Below, one piece after another: positions 45,258 to 53,885 of a DNA stretch of 64,000 nt. The first letter of the stretch is position 1. Each line of letters starts with the position of its first letter. Origin of the DNA: Pseudomonas berkeleyensis (GTDB taxonomy: Bacteria; Pseudomonadota; Gammaproteobacteria; Pseudomonadales; Pseudomonadaceae); contig NZ_CP059139.1 in NCBI RefSeq assembly GCF_014109765.1, positions 4,096,001 through 4,160,000 of the forward strand, in the 5' to 3' direction. The notes under the pieces are model-generated. The model was not told where the DNA came from, made no database searches, and was given only the letters and a program-made list of their open reading frames with translations. Made by a program: the position numbers and the translations under genes.

Positions 45258-47602
45258 CAGAAGCTGTAATCCACGCTGGCGGTGACGGTACGTCCGGCAC
45301 CCGGTACGCCGTACAGCTGGAAGCCATCGAGCGAGGCACCGATGCGGCTGTAGTAGAACGTGTTGAACAGGTTCTCGACGTTGAGGTTGAACGTGGTGCT
45401 GGCGTCCACCTGATAACGCGCGGCCACGCTGTGCAGCCAGTAGCCAGGCGCCTTCTCGTGGTCGCGGGTGTAGATGGGCAACACGCCAGCCGGGCCTTCG
45501 GCGTTGCTGCTGTTGTTGTTCAGCCCGCCGACGTACTTGTTGTCGCTGTAGCGGCGGCGGCCGACATAGTTGGCGCCGTAGCTCAGGCTCAGGTCATCGG
45601 TGAGCTCGTAGGTCGTCCACAGGTTGGCGGTCAGGTCGGGGACGTTCTTGGCCTCCTCGCCCTTGTTGGCACCCTTGGTCTGGCGGCTCTTCATCGCGGC
45701 GAAGCCGGCGTAGGCGCTCCACTTCGAGGTCAGCTCGCCCTGCAGACCCAGCTCGATGCCGTCGACCCGCTTGGCCGGCAGCGCACGCACGGGTGCGGTC
45801 TCGCCCTCGCTGTATTCCCAGCTGTTGTCCAGCTCGGTGCGGAACAGCGCGGCGGTCAGGCCCAGGCGATCATCGAGCAGCTCCCACTTGGTGCCCAGCT
45901 CGTAGGTGCGCGCCTCGGCCGGCTCGTAGTCCGCCGTGCTGGCCGCGCCGTACACCTGGTTGTTGGTGCTGGCGCCGATGGCCGACGGCTGCGCCGACTG
46001 GCTGTAGGACAGGTAGATGCTGCCGTTCTCGGCCGGTTTGAAAACCAGCCCGGCGCGGCCGCCAAAGGTATCGTCGCTGCGGCTGGTTTCATTGCCGGCG
46101 GTCTCGGTAGCGACCTTCCAGCGGTCGTAGCGCAGCGACAACAGCAATTGCCATTGCGGGCTGAAGGTCAGGGTGTCGGAGACGTACAAGCCGGCGTTCT
46201 TCACCTCGGTGGCCGGGTCGCCGTAGCCCTTGCGTGCATAGGTAGAGGCGAACTGGTGGGCCGGGTCGCTCATGTCGAAGAACATCGCGCCGTCCGGCAC
46301 CTTCATGGTGTTGTGCAGGCCGGCGTAGGTTTCCTTGTACAGCTCGACGCCGGTGACCGCCTGATGACCGATGCCGCCGGTGTTGAAGGCGAAGCTCAGG
46401 TCGGTCTGGTTGTCGATGATCGAGTAGCGCTTGGACAGGCCGAAATCGCTGCCGCGCAGGTAGGCGTAGCGGGTATCGCCGCTGTTGATGTAGTCGGTGT
46501 AGGAGTTGACGCCATTGATCGAACTGGCCGGGCCGACACCGATATAGCCGAGGCTGGCGCAGCGTGTGCCGCTGCAGTTGCGGCTGCCATCGGCATTGGC
46601 AGCGACGAAGCGCGCCGGCGAGAGCACCGCCCAGTTATCGGTCTGCTGCCAGCGCAGCTGGTTGCGCAACGTGGTGCTGTCGTCGAAATCATGCTCGAAC
46701 AAGCCGGTCAGCGAGCGCGTTTCGCTGCGCTGGGTGTACAGGCTGGAATCGCCGTACCAGGCATCGCGCGATACGCCGGGCATGCGTTTGCCGTTGGTGC
46801 CGCGCTGGATCGGCACACCGCCGTCCGGGGTGTTATTGTCCTTCTGGAAGAAGGCATCCAGCCACAGGCGCGTGTCGGTGCCCAGACCAAGACCGAAGGA
46901 AGTCGCCAGGCCCCAGCGGTCGTAATCCACCTCATCACGCTCGGCGACGGCGCTGTAGTGTTTCATCAGGTTGATGCGCACCGCGCTGGTGTCGTTGATC
47001 TCGCGGTTGATGTCGGCGGTCAGGCGCTTGTAGTTGTCAGTGCCGATGCCAGCGGAGAGCTTGCCGGCATCGCCCAGGTGAGCGCGTTTGCTGACCAGGT
47101 TGACGCTGCCGCCAATCGCCGAGACGCCCGACTCCACCGAACCGGTGCCTTTATAGACTTCCGCCTGCTCCAGGTTGAAGGTGTCGTTGCGGCTGGACAT
47201 GCCGGCATCGCGCACACCGTCGACGGTCAGGCTCTGCTCCGAGGAGAAGCCGCGAATGGAGAACAGGTCGCCCCAACCCAGGTTGCCTTCGCCGGACATG
47301 AAGGTGATGCCCGGCACGTTGCGCAGCACGTCCTGCAGGCTCTGCGCGTTCTGTTCTTCGAGCACCTCGCGCGGCACCACGTTGACGCTTTGCGGAGCAT
47401 CGAGCAGCGGCACGGCGATCTTCGCCGAGGAGGCGTTGTCGGCCTTGTAGGTCGTACGCTTGCCGGAAACCTGCAGATCCGGAAGGTCGATGGCCGCAGC
47501 GTCAGCCATCACCGGCAACGCACAGACGCCAAGCATCAGGCCAAAGGCCGGAGCCAGCGTGCGCGACAGGCTGAGGGGAGACGTGGAAAGCGCTTGGGGC
47601 AT
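45257..47602 (-). CDS. TonB-dependent siderophore receptor (Fiu/PiuA-like), 781 aa
   Basis: A signal peptide ([20 protein letters not shown] to about VMADAAA) precedes a plug domain ([36 protein letters not shown]) and an outer-membrane barrel ending in VTASVDYSF with terminal Phe. Fits the catecholate siderophore receptor class Fiu/PiuA. It imports a ferric catecholate, probably a xenosiderophore. Adjacent piuC and a divergent two-component system support iron-regulated expression. A Fur-like site lies 12 bp upstream of the start codon. Confidence 0.88.
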   Translation of the reverse strand: MPQALSTSPLSLSRTLAPAFGLMLGVCALPVMADAAAIDLPDLQVSGKRTTYKADNASSAKIAVPLLDAPQSVNVVPREVLEEQNAQSLQDVLRNVPGITFMSGEGNLGWGDLFSIRGFSSEQSLTVDGVRDAGMSSRNDTFNLEQAEVYKGTGSVESGVSAIGGSVNLVSKRAHLGDAGKLSAGIGTDNYKRLTADINREINDTSAVRINLMKHYSAVAERDEVDYDRWGLATSFGLGLGTDTRLWLDAFFQKDNNTPDGGVPIQRGTNGKRMPGVSRDAWYGDSSLYTQRSETRSLTGLFEHDFDDSTTLRNQLRWQQTDNWAVLSPARFVAANADGSRNCSGTRCASLGYIGVGPASSINGVNSYTDYINSGDTRYAYLRGSDFGLSKRYSIIDNQTDLSFAFNTGGIGHQAVTGVELYKETYAGLHNTMKVPDGAMFFDMSDPAHQFASTYARKGYGDPATEVKNAGLYVSDTLTFSPQWQLLLSLRYDRWKVATETAGNETSRSDDTFGGRAGLVFKPAENGSIYLSYSQSAQPSAIGASTNNQVYGAASTADYEPAEARTYELGTKWELLDDRLGLTAALFRTELDNSWEYSEGETAPVRALPAKRVDGIELGLQGELTSKWSAYAGFAAMKSRQTKGANKGEEAKNVPDLTANLWTTYELTDDLSLSYGANYVGRRRYSDNKYVGGLNNNSSNAEGPAGVLPIYTRDHEKAPGYWLHSVAARYQVDASTTFNLNVENLFNTFYYSRIGASLDGFQLYGVPGAGRTVTASVDYSF

Positions 47603-47613
47603 TGCAACTCCTT

Positions 47614-47632
47614 AAATACAATCACTCGCATT
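47614..47632 (-). promoter_or_regulatory. fur box: Fur-box candidate upstream of the siderophore receptor
   Basis: AAATACAATCACTCGCATT matches 13 of 19 positions of the hexameric Fur pattern (NATNATAATNATTATNATN register), 12-30 bp upstream of the receptor start. The score is moderate. Confidence 0.4.
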
Positions 47633-47782
47633 TTTATTTAAGGAATTCTATCGACCCGCCCCTCCCGGGCTGCCTCGAAGATGTATCGGAAGCGCCAACC
47701 GAACGCGTTCCAAAACAATCCATTACATTTGCCCCTGGGCGTCGGTGTATGTTCCGCGCTCAGCCTTTGCAGGTACTGCCCG

Positions 47783-48505
47783 ATGTCCCGACCGGATCAC
47801 ATCCTCATCGTCGATGACGACCCCGAGATTCGTCAGTTGCTCGCCACCTACCTGAGCGAGGCCGGCTACCAGACCTCGGTGGCCAGTCAGGGGGCGGAGA
47901 TGCGCAAGCGTCTGGAAGAGCAATTGATCGACCTGGTGGTACTCGACCTGATGCTGCCCGGCGAGGACGGCCTCACCCTGTGCCGCGAGCTGCGTGTACG
48001 CAGCAATATTCCGGTGATCATGCTCACCGCGCGCGGCACCCTGGTCGACCGCATCGTCGGCCTGGAAATGGGCGCCGACGACTACCTGGCCAAACCTTTC
48101 GACCCGCGCGAGCTGCTGGCACGGATCAAGGTGGTGCTGCGCCGCACGCAGAGCTTCCCGGATCGCGCCCGCCTCGATGAAGCCACCAGCCTGCGTTTCG
48201 CCGGCTGGCGCCTGGATACCGCCACGCGCCAGCTGCGCTCGCCCGCCGGGCTGGTGATCAGCCTTGGCAACTCCGACTACCGCGTGCTGCGCCTGCTGCT
48301 GCAACACCCCAACCGCCCGCTGAGCCGCGACTTTCTGCTCGGCCACGCCTTCGACAAGGAACGCGCGCCGTTCGACCGCAGCATCGACGTGTGCATCAGC
48401 CGCCTGCGTCAGCATCTGGAAGACGACCCGCGTGCGCCCAGGCTGATCCGCACCGTGCGCAACGAGGGCTATGCCCTGACCGTCGAAGAGGTACAGCAGG
48501 CGTGA
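47783..48505 (+). CDS. OmpR-family response regulator of the iron locus, 240 aa
   Basis: A receiver domain with acidic pocket D11-D12 and phospho-acceptor D55 (VVLDLMLPGEDG), conserved K in LAKPFDPRE, and a C-terminal OmpR winged helix (LGNSDYRVLRLLLQHPNRPLSR; DVCISRLRQHLE). Divergent from the TonB receptor gene across about 180 bp, like PirRS/PfeRS next to their siderophore receptors. Activation of the receptor gene by the cognate siderophore is the likely role. Confidence 0.87.
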   Translation: MSRPDHILIVDDDPEIRQLLATYLSEAGYQTSVASQGAEMRKRLEEQLIDLVVLDLMLPGEDGLTLCRELRVRSNIPVIMLTARGTLVDRIVGLEMGADDYLAKPFDPRELLARIKVVLRRTQSFPDRARLDEATSLRFAGWRLDTATRQLRSPAGLVISLGNSDYRVLRLLLQHPNRPLSRDFLLGHAFDKERAPFDRSIDVCISRLRQHLEDDPRAPRLIRTVRNEGYALTVEEVQQA

Positions 48506-49881
48506 AGCGGCTCTGGCCCGATTCGCTGTTCGGCCGTCTGGTGCTGATTCTGGTGGCCGGTCTGTTCGCCGCGCAGATTCTCACCAGCAGCATCTGGTAC
48601 GAGATGCGCCACGGCCAGGTACTGGAGATACCCACGCGCCTGCTGGCCACGCGCCTGGCCGACCTGATCCTGCTCGACCGCCGTGATCCGGCCCTGGCGG
48701 TGCCCCTGATCGAGGCGCTGCAAGGGCCGGACTTGCGCCTGCTGGAAGCAGCACCGCCCGCCAGGCAACTGGACGAAGCCGACCGCAACCGCGAGGCACT
48801 GCTGCGCCAGGTGATCGCCGAACGCACCGGCAGCACGCCAACCCTGCGCCTGCTGGCGCTCGACGTGCTCGACCCGGACGGCCACCCCGCCAGCCTGCCG
48901 GTGCTGTTTGGCACGACGCCAGCCAGTGGCCGTTTCCAGGTCGAACTGCAGTTGCCCAGCGGCCCCGTGCTGTATCTGGAAGCCATCGAGGAACAGGGCT
49001 GGACGAGCGCCTCGACCCTGTCGTTGCTGCTCGACTACCTGACCCGCATCTACCTGCTGCGCATCATCGTCGTGGTACTCATCGCCCTGCTCGCGGTGCG
49101 CCTGGTGCTGCGCCCACTGCAACGCATGACCGGCGCCGCCGAAGCCCTCGGCCAGGATATTCACCGCCCGCCCCTGCCGGTCGACGGGCCGCGCGAAGTA
49201 CGCCAGGCCGCGCAGGCGTTCAATGCCATGCAGCGCCGGCTGATCGACAGCATCGCCGAGCGCACGCGCTTCTTCGCCGCCGTCTCGCATGATTTGCGCA
49301 CGCCGATCACCCGTCTGCGCCTGCGTGCTGAACTGCTCGCCGACGAAGCCACCCGCCAGCGCTTTCGCGACGACCTGCAACGGATGGAGGAGATGGTCTC
49401 GGCCAGCCTCGACTTCCTGCGCAGCGGCGAGCTGGATGACGCCCGCGAACCGGTGGATATGAACGCCTTGCTACAGGGCCTGCAGGCGGACTTTCACGAC
49501 CTGGGGGCGCAGGTCGAAATCCACGGCAACGCTCGACCGCTGGTGGCGCATGCCAGTGGCCTGCACCGCTGCCTGCAGAACCTGCTGGAGAATGCCGTGC
49601 GGCATGCCGGCGGGTTGATCGAAATCCAGCTCGAAGACAGTGCCGAACAACTGCGCATCGGCATTGCCGACCGTGGGCCGGGCATCGACGAGGCGCTGCT
49701 GGAGCGCGTCATGGAGCCCTTCTACCGCCAGGACGAAGCGCGCAGCGAGAGTGCCGGTGGTTACGGCCTGGGACTGAGCATCGCCCGGCAGATCGCCAGC
49801 GCCCACGGCGGCAGCCTCACCTTGCAACCCCGCACGGGTGGCGGGCTGCTGGCAGTGCTCGACCTTCCTCGTCGGGGTTGA
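48502..49881 (+). CDS. Sensor histidine kinase of the iron locus, 459 aa
   Basis: A GTG start overlaps the regulator stop (GTGA). TM1 (about 13-30), a periplasmic loop of about 150 residues (31-190), TM2 (about 190-208) and a HAMP segment precede the HisKA motif VSHDLRTPITRL with H263, then the HATPase N box (LLENAVRH) and G boxes (DRGPGIDE; GGYGLGLSI). EnvZ/PfeS-like. The periplasmic loop senses the inducer, probably a ferric siderophore or a receptor-linked signal. Confidence 0.88.
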   Translation: MKRLWPDSLFGRLVLILVAGLFAAQILTSSIWYEMRHGQVLEIPTRLLATRLADLILLDRRDPALAVPLIEALQGPDLRLLEAAPPARQLDEADRNREALLRQVIAERTGSTPTLRLLALDVLDPDGHPASLPVLFGTTPASGRFQVELQLPSGPVLYLEAIEEQGWTSASTLSLLLDYLTRIYLLRIIVVVLIALLAVRLVLRPLQRMTGAAEALGQDIHRPPLPVDGPREVRQAAQAFNAMQRRLIDSIAERTRFFAAVSHDLRTPITRLRLRAELLADEATRQRFRDDLQRMEEMVSASLDFLRSGELDDAREPVDMNALLQGLQADFHDLGAQVEIHGNARPLVAHASGLHRCLQNLLENAVRHAGGLIEIQLEDSAEQLRIGIADRGPGIDEALLERVMEPFYRQDEARSESAGGYGLGLSIARQIASAHGGSLTLQPRTGGGLLAVLDLPRRG

Positions 49882-49886
49882 GCGTC

Positions 49887-50325
49887 GTCGGGTGCGCTGT
49901 GCGTGTTGCCTGACAACAGAGTTTTCCTCGGTGCGCACGGCGCACCCTACAGCTCGTGCCCACCGAGCCATGTGCACACTGGCCACCCCGGATTACATCC
50001 GAGCTACATACCCGTAGGGTGCGCTGTGCGCACCGCCTGACGACAGCGTTCTCCCCGGTGCGCATGGCGCACCCTACAGCTCGTGCACGCCGAGCCATCT
50101 GCACACTGGCCACCCCGGATTGCATCCGGGCTACACCGTAGGGTGCGCCGCGCGCACCGCCTGACGACAGCGTTCTCCCCGGTGCACATGGAGCACCCTA
50201 CAGCTCGTGCCTGCCGAACCATCTGCACGCAGCCCACCCCGGATTGCATCCGGGCTACACCGTAGGGTGCGCTGCGCGCACCGCCTGACGACAGCGTTCA
50301 CCCGGTGCGCACAGCGCACCCTACG
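49887..50325. repeat. Tandem array of 124-bp REP-containing units
   Basis: Starts of the GTAGGGTGCGC phrase lie at 49887 (as GTCGGGTGCGC), 50014, 50138 and 50262, i.e. spaced 127, 124 and 124 bp. Each unit contains a palindromic GTGCGC-type core, ACAGCTCGTGC, CACCCCGGATTGCATCCGGGCTAC, and a GACGACAGCGTTC spacer. The final unit is partial. It follows the histidine kinase stop codon by 6 bp. The 250 bp after it, up to purU, is AT-rich and holds the likely purU promoter; no gene was found. Confidence 0.85.
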
Positions 50326-50577
50326 GGCTCGCTCCTCCACGTCATTTGCGTGCAAGCCGTTCTGGATTGCGTCGCGAATAGGAGCGTCGCTGCCACCCGT
50401 CTTTTATTTCCCTTCAGGATAAAAAAATTCCTAACAGGCATGGACAGAGCACCTTCATTCACTTATAAAAATCACCAACACGAAAAATAGATTCGTCACA
50501 GTAATTTTTATTCACAGACGAACATCTCTTTTATCCATGAAGATTTTCCTGCCGCCGACCCCAGCAGAGGATTCGCC

Positions 50578-51444
50578 ATGCAGCACGCCAAGCACCCGTT
50601 CGTGATCAAGATCAGTTGCCCGGCCACATCGGGCATCGTCGCCGCCGTAACGTCCTTCCTTGCCGACCATGGTTGCTACATCAGCGAGATGGCGCAGTTC
50701 GATGACGAGGTCAGCGGCTCTTTCTTCATGCGTGCGGTTTTCCGTTTCAACAGTGGCTTTGCCGGCGATATCCAGCTGATTCAGGACGGCTTCGTCGATG
50801 TCGCTGAACGCTTCGAGATGACCTGGGAGCTGCACGACACCACCGAGCCGATGCGTGTGCTGCTGATGGTCAGCAAGTACGACCATTGCCTGGCCGACCT
50901 GCTCTATCGCCACCAGAAGGGCGAGTTGCAGATGAAGATCACCGCCATCGTTTCCAACCACCTCGACCTGCGGCCGATGGCCGAGCGCGAGGGCATCCGC
51001 TTCATCTACCTGCCGGTGACCAAGGACACCAAGGCCCAGCAGGAAGCCGAGTTGCTGAAGATCGTCGACGAGACCAAGACCGATCTGGTGGTGCTGGCGC
51101 GCTACATGCAGATCCTCTCCGACGACCTGTGCAAGCAACTGTCCGGCCGCGCCATCAACATTCACCACTCGTTCCTGCCTGGGTTCAAGGGCGCCAAGCC
51201 CTATCACCAGGCCTTCGATCGCGGCGTGAAGCTGATCGGCGCCACTGCGCACTACGTCACCTCGGATCTCGACGAAGGCCCGATCATCGAGCAGGAAGTG
51301 CAACGCGTGGATCACAACTACACCCCCGACGCGCTGGTCGCGGTGGGCCGTGACACCGAAACCGTGGCCCTGTCCAAGGCAGTCAAGTACCACCTCGAGC
51401 ACCGCGTGTTCCTCAATCACGACAAGACGGTGATCTTCCGATGA
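50578..51444 (+). CDS. purU: Formyltetrahydrofolate deformylase PurU, 288 aa
   Basis: An ACT domain (about 1-80: [19 protein letters not shown]) is followed by a formyl transferase-type domain. [20 protein letters not shown] (about 194-213) and [19 protein letters not shown] supply the catalytic Asn, His and Asp. PurU hydrolyses 10-formyl-THF to formate and THF. The stop codon overlaps the folD start (ATGA). Placed before folD and the Sox/Mgd genes, it drains C1 units freed from an N-methyl group rather than serving purine synthesis. Confidence 0.92.
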   Translation: MQHAKHPFVIKISCPATSGIVAAVTSFLADHGCYISEMAQFDDEVSGSFFMRAVFRFNSGFAGDIQLIQDGFVDVAERFEMTWELHDTTEPMRVLLMVSKYDHCLADLLYRHQKGELQMKITAIVSNHLDLRPMAEREGIRFIYLPVTKDTKAQQEAELLKIVDETKTDLVVLARYMQILSDDLCKQLSGRAINIHHSFLPGFKGAKPYHQAFDRGVKLIGATAHYVTSDLDEGPIIEQEVQRVDHNYTPDALVAVGRDTETVALSKAVKYHLEHRVFLNHDKTVIFR

Positions 51445-52316
51445 GCAGCAAGCTGATCGACGGCAAGGCCGCCTCCGCCCGCGTGCTCGCCGAAGTCGCC
51501 GCCGACGTGGCCGTACTCAAGGGTGCAGGCATCGAGCCGGCGCTGGCCGTGGTGCTGGTCGGTGACGACCCGGCCAGCCACGTCTACGTGCGCAACAAGG
51601 TGCTGCGCGCCAACGAAGTGGGCATCCGCTCGCTGGAATATCGCCTGGGCGCCGACGCCAGCGCCGAGGCCGTGCTGGAAGTGGTGGCCGGGCTCAATGC
51701 CGACGCATCGGTCAACGGCATCCTGGTGCAACTGCCGCTGCCGGCGCACATCGATGAAACCCGCGTGCTGCAGGCCATCGACCCGGCCAAGGACGTCGAC
51801 GGTTTCCACAGCGAGAACGTCGGCGGCCTCAGCCAGGGCCGCCCGGTGCTCACGCCCTGCACGCCGGCCGGCTGCATGCGTCTGCTGCGCGACACCCTCG
51901 GCGACCTGTCCGGCAAACACGCCGTGGTGGTCGGCCGCTCGAACATCGTCGGCAAGCCGATGGCGGCGCTGCTGCTGGCCGCCAACTGCAGCGTCACGGT
52001 GCTGCATTCGCGCAGCGTCAAGCCGGAGAAGCTCTGTGGCCAGGCTGACATCGTCGTCGCCGCCGTCGGTCGGCCTCGAATGATCGGCGCCGACTGGATC
52101 AAACCCGGTGCGGTGGTGATCGACGTCGGCATCAACCGCATCGACGAGGACGGCCGCTCGCGTCTGGTCGGCGATGTCGACTTCGACGCCGTGCTGCCGG
52201 TGGCCTCGGCCATCACCCCGGTGCCCGGTGGCGTCGGCCCGATGACCATCGCCCTGCTGATGCAGAACACTGTCACCGCCGCCCGCCAGCAACATGGCCT
52301 GACGGCCCAGGAGTAA
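51441..52316 (+). CDS. folD: Methylene-THF dehydrogenase/cyclohydrolase FolD, 291 aa
   Basis: Bifunctional enzyme converting 5,10-methylene-THF to 10-formyl-THF with NADP+. YVRNKV places the catalytic lysine at K53, followed by [34 protein letters not shown] (NADP site) and [12 protein letters not shown]. The operon position between purU and the Mgd/Sox genes shows a dedicated copy; Pseudomonas usually has another folD elsewhere. It links the demethylation product methylene-THF to PurU. Confidence 0.92.
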   Translation: MSSKLIDGKAASARVLAEVAADVAVLKGAGIEPALAVVLVGDDPASHVYVRNKVLRANEVGIRSLEYRLGADASAEAVLEVVAGLNADASVNGILVQLPLPAHIDETRVLQAIDPAKDVDGFHSENVGGLSQGRPVLTPCTPAGCMRLLRDTLGDLSGKHAVVVGRSNIVGKPMAALLLAANCSVTVLHSRSVKPEKLCGQADIVVAAVGRPRMIGADWIKPGAVVIDVGINRIDEDGRSRLVGDVDFDAVLPVASAITPVPGGVGPMTIALLMQNTVTAARQQHGLTAQE

Positions 52317-52321
52317 CCGCA

Positions 52322-53563
52322 ATGCCCCTTGCCCTGCTCAAGTACGGCCTATCCTCGGAATACCCCGTGGAGGTCGACCTGCCTGCGCCGAAGGAACTCA
52401 AGCCGGCGTACGACGTGGTCATCATCGGTGGTGGCGGCCATGGCCTGGCCACCGCCTATTACCTGGCCAAGTACCACGGCGTAACCAACGTCGCGGTGCT
52501 GGAGAAGTCCTACCTCGGCGGTGGCAACACCGCGCGCAACACGGCGGTGATCCGCTCCAACTACCTCACCAGCGAAGGCGTGCGCTTCTATGCCGAGTCG
52601 GTGCGGATGTTCAAGGACCTGTCCAACGAGTTCGACTTCAACATCATGTATTCCGAGCGCGGCCAGCTCACCCTGGCGCACACCGACGCCACCGTGCGTG
52701 CCTTCCGCCAGCGCGCCGAGGTGAACAAGCACTTCGGTGGCCGCACCGAGATGATCGACCGCCAGCAGATCCACGAACTGGTACCGACGCTCAACCTCGA
52801 CCCCGGTCATATCCCGGTGCTCGCCGGGCTCTGGCACATCGACGGCGCCACCGCGCGCCACGACGCCGTAGCCTGGGGCTACGCCAAGCAGGCGGCCAAG
52901 CGCGGCGTGGAAATCCACCAGCTCACCGAGGTGCAGGACTTCGTCGTCGAGAATGGCAAGGTCACGGCGCTGAAGACCAACCGTGGCACCGTGCGCTGCG
53001 GCTGCGTGGTGCAGGCAGTGGCCGGCGCCAGCTCGCTGCTGATGAACAAGCTGGGGATCAAGGCGCCGATCCATACCTACCCACTGCAGGCCATGGTCAC
53101 CCAGCCGTTCAAGCCGTTCCTCGATCCGCTGGTGAGCTCCTCGGCGCTGCACTGCTACGTGCAGCAGACCAGCCGTGGCGAAATCGTCTTCGGTGGCGGC
53201 TCCGACCCCTACCCGCTGTACAACACGCGCTCGACTCTCGACTTGAAGGAAAGCCTGCTGGCCCACGCCATCGAGATGTTCCCGTTCATGGCCGGTGCCA
53301 AGCTGATGCGTCAGTGGGCCGGCAGCACCGACATGACCCCGGACTACAGCCCGATCATGGGTCACTCGCCGCTGACCAACTACTACCTCGACGCCGGCTG
53401 GGGCACCTGGGGCTTCAAGGCCACGCCGATCTGCGGCAAGACCATGGCCGAGCTGGTCGCCAGCGGCGGCAAGGTGCCGGAGCTGATCAAACCCTTCGCC
53501 CTCGAGCGCTTCTCGACCTTCCGCCAGGTCAACGAGATGGGCGCCACGGCTGCCAGTCACTGA
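52322..53563 (+). CDS. mgdA (soxB-like): Sarcosine-oxidase beta-type flavoprotein (N-methylglutamate dehydrogenase subunit A), 413 aa
   Basis: DAO-type flavoprotein: IIGGGGHGLATAYYLAK (35-51), GGGNTARNTAVIRSNY, and TARHDAVAWG with H180, the position of the covalent FMN His in heterotetrameric sarcosine oxidases. Subunit of the four-gene set B-D-A-G. Sarcosine oxidase and N-methylglutamate dehydrogenase share this architecture. Presence of gmaS-mgsABC in the window and the zinc-less delta subunit favour N-methylglutamate. It follows folD with a 5-bp gap. Confidence 0.82.
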   Translation: MPLALLKYGLSSEYPVEVDLPAPKELKPAYDVVIIGGGGHGLATAYYLAKYHGVTNVAVLEKSYLGGGNTARNTAVIRSNYLTSEGVRFYAESVRMFKDLSNEFDFNIMYSERGQLTLAHTDATVRAFRQRAEVNKHFGGRTEMIDRQQIHELVPTLNLDPGHIPVLAGLWHIDGATARHDAVAWGYAKQAAKRGVEIHQLTEVQDFVVENGKVTALKTNRGTVRCGCVVQAVAGASSLLMNKLGIKAPIHTYPLQAMVTQPFKPFLDPLVSSSALHCYVQQTSRGEIVFGGGSDPYPLYNTRSTLDLKESLLAHAIEMFPFMAGAKLMRQWAGSTDMTPDYSPIMGHSPLTNYYLDAGWGTWGFKATPICGKTMAELVASGGKVPELIKPFALERFSTFRQVNEMGATAASH

Positions 53564-53573
53564 GGTTCGCACC

Positions 53574-53885
53574 ATGAAGATCATGCCCTGCCCGCTCAAC
53601 GGGCCTCGCAACATCAACGAATTCACCTACGGCGGCGAACTCAAGCGCATGCCCGATCCGAACACCTGCACGGACGCCGAATGGGCCGACTACGTGTTCA
53701 ACAGCGAGAACATCGCCGGCGTCGTCACCGAGTGGTGGATGCACAACGCCTCCAGCTACTGGTTCCTGGCCGAACGCCACACCGTCAGCGATGAGATCCT
53801 GCGCACCTTCGACCCCAAGGAGCTGTTCGACCGTCGCGTCGACTTCGCCGCGCCTGCCAGCAAACCCCAGGAGGTAAGCGCATGA
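53574..53885 (+). CDS. mgdB (soxD-like): Sarcosine-oxidase delta-type subunit lacking the zinc ligands (MgdB-like), 103 aa
   Basis: The delta subunits of sarcosine oxidase carry a CPxCG and HxxxC zinc site. Here the first reads CPLNG (Asn for the second Cys) and the second reads HNASS (Ser for the Cys), so two of four ligands are lost. The remainder (EFTYGGE, EWADYVFN, EWWMHN, RHTVSDEI) keeps the delta-subunit pattern. The start overlaps nothing upstream; the stop overlaps the alpha start (ATGA). The loss is compatible with an MgdB identity, but a reference alignment would be needed. Confidence 0.8.
   Translation: MKIMPCPLNGPRNINEFTYGGELKRMPDPNTCTDAEWADYVFNSENIAGVVTEWWMHNASSYWFLAERHTVSDEILRTFDPKELFDRRVDFAAPASKPQEVSA

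Noticed and set aside
45431..47641. A 736-codon plus-strand frame opposite the TonB receptor
   Set aside because: Shadow of the receptor gene; no motifs, and the receptor has signal peptide, plug and terminal Phe.
49887..50325. Possible CRISPR array
   Set aside because: The unit is 124 bp with conserved spacers between palindromes and no variable 30-40-bp spacers; it is a tandem REP array.
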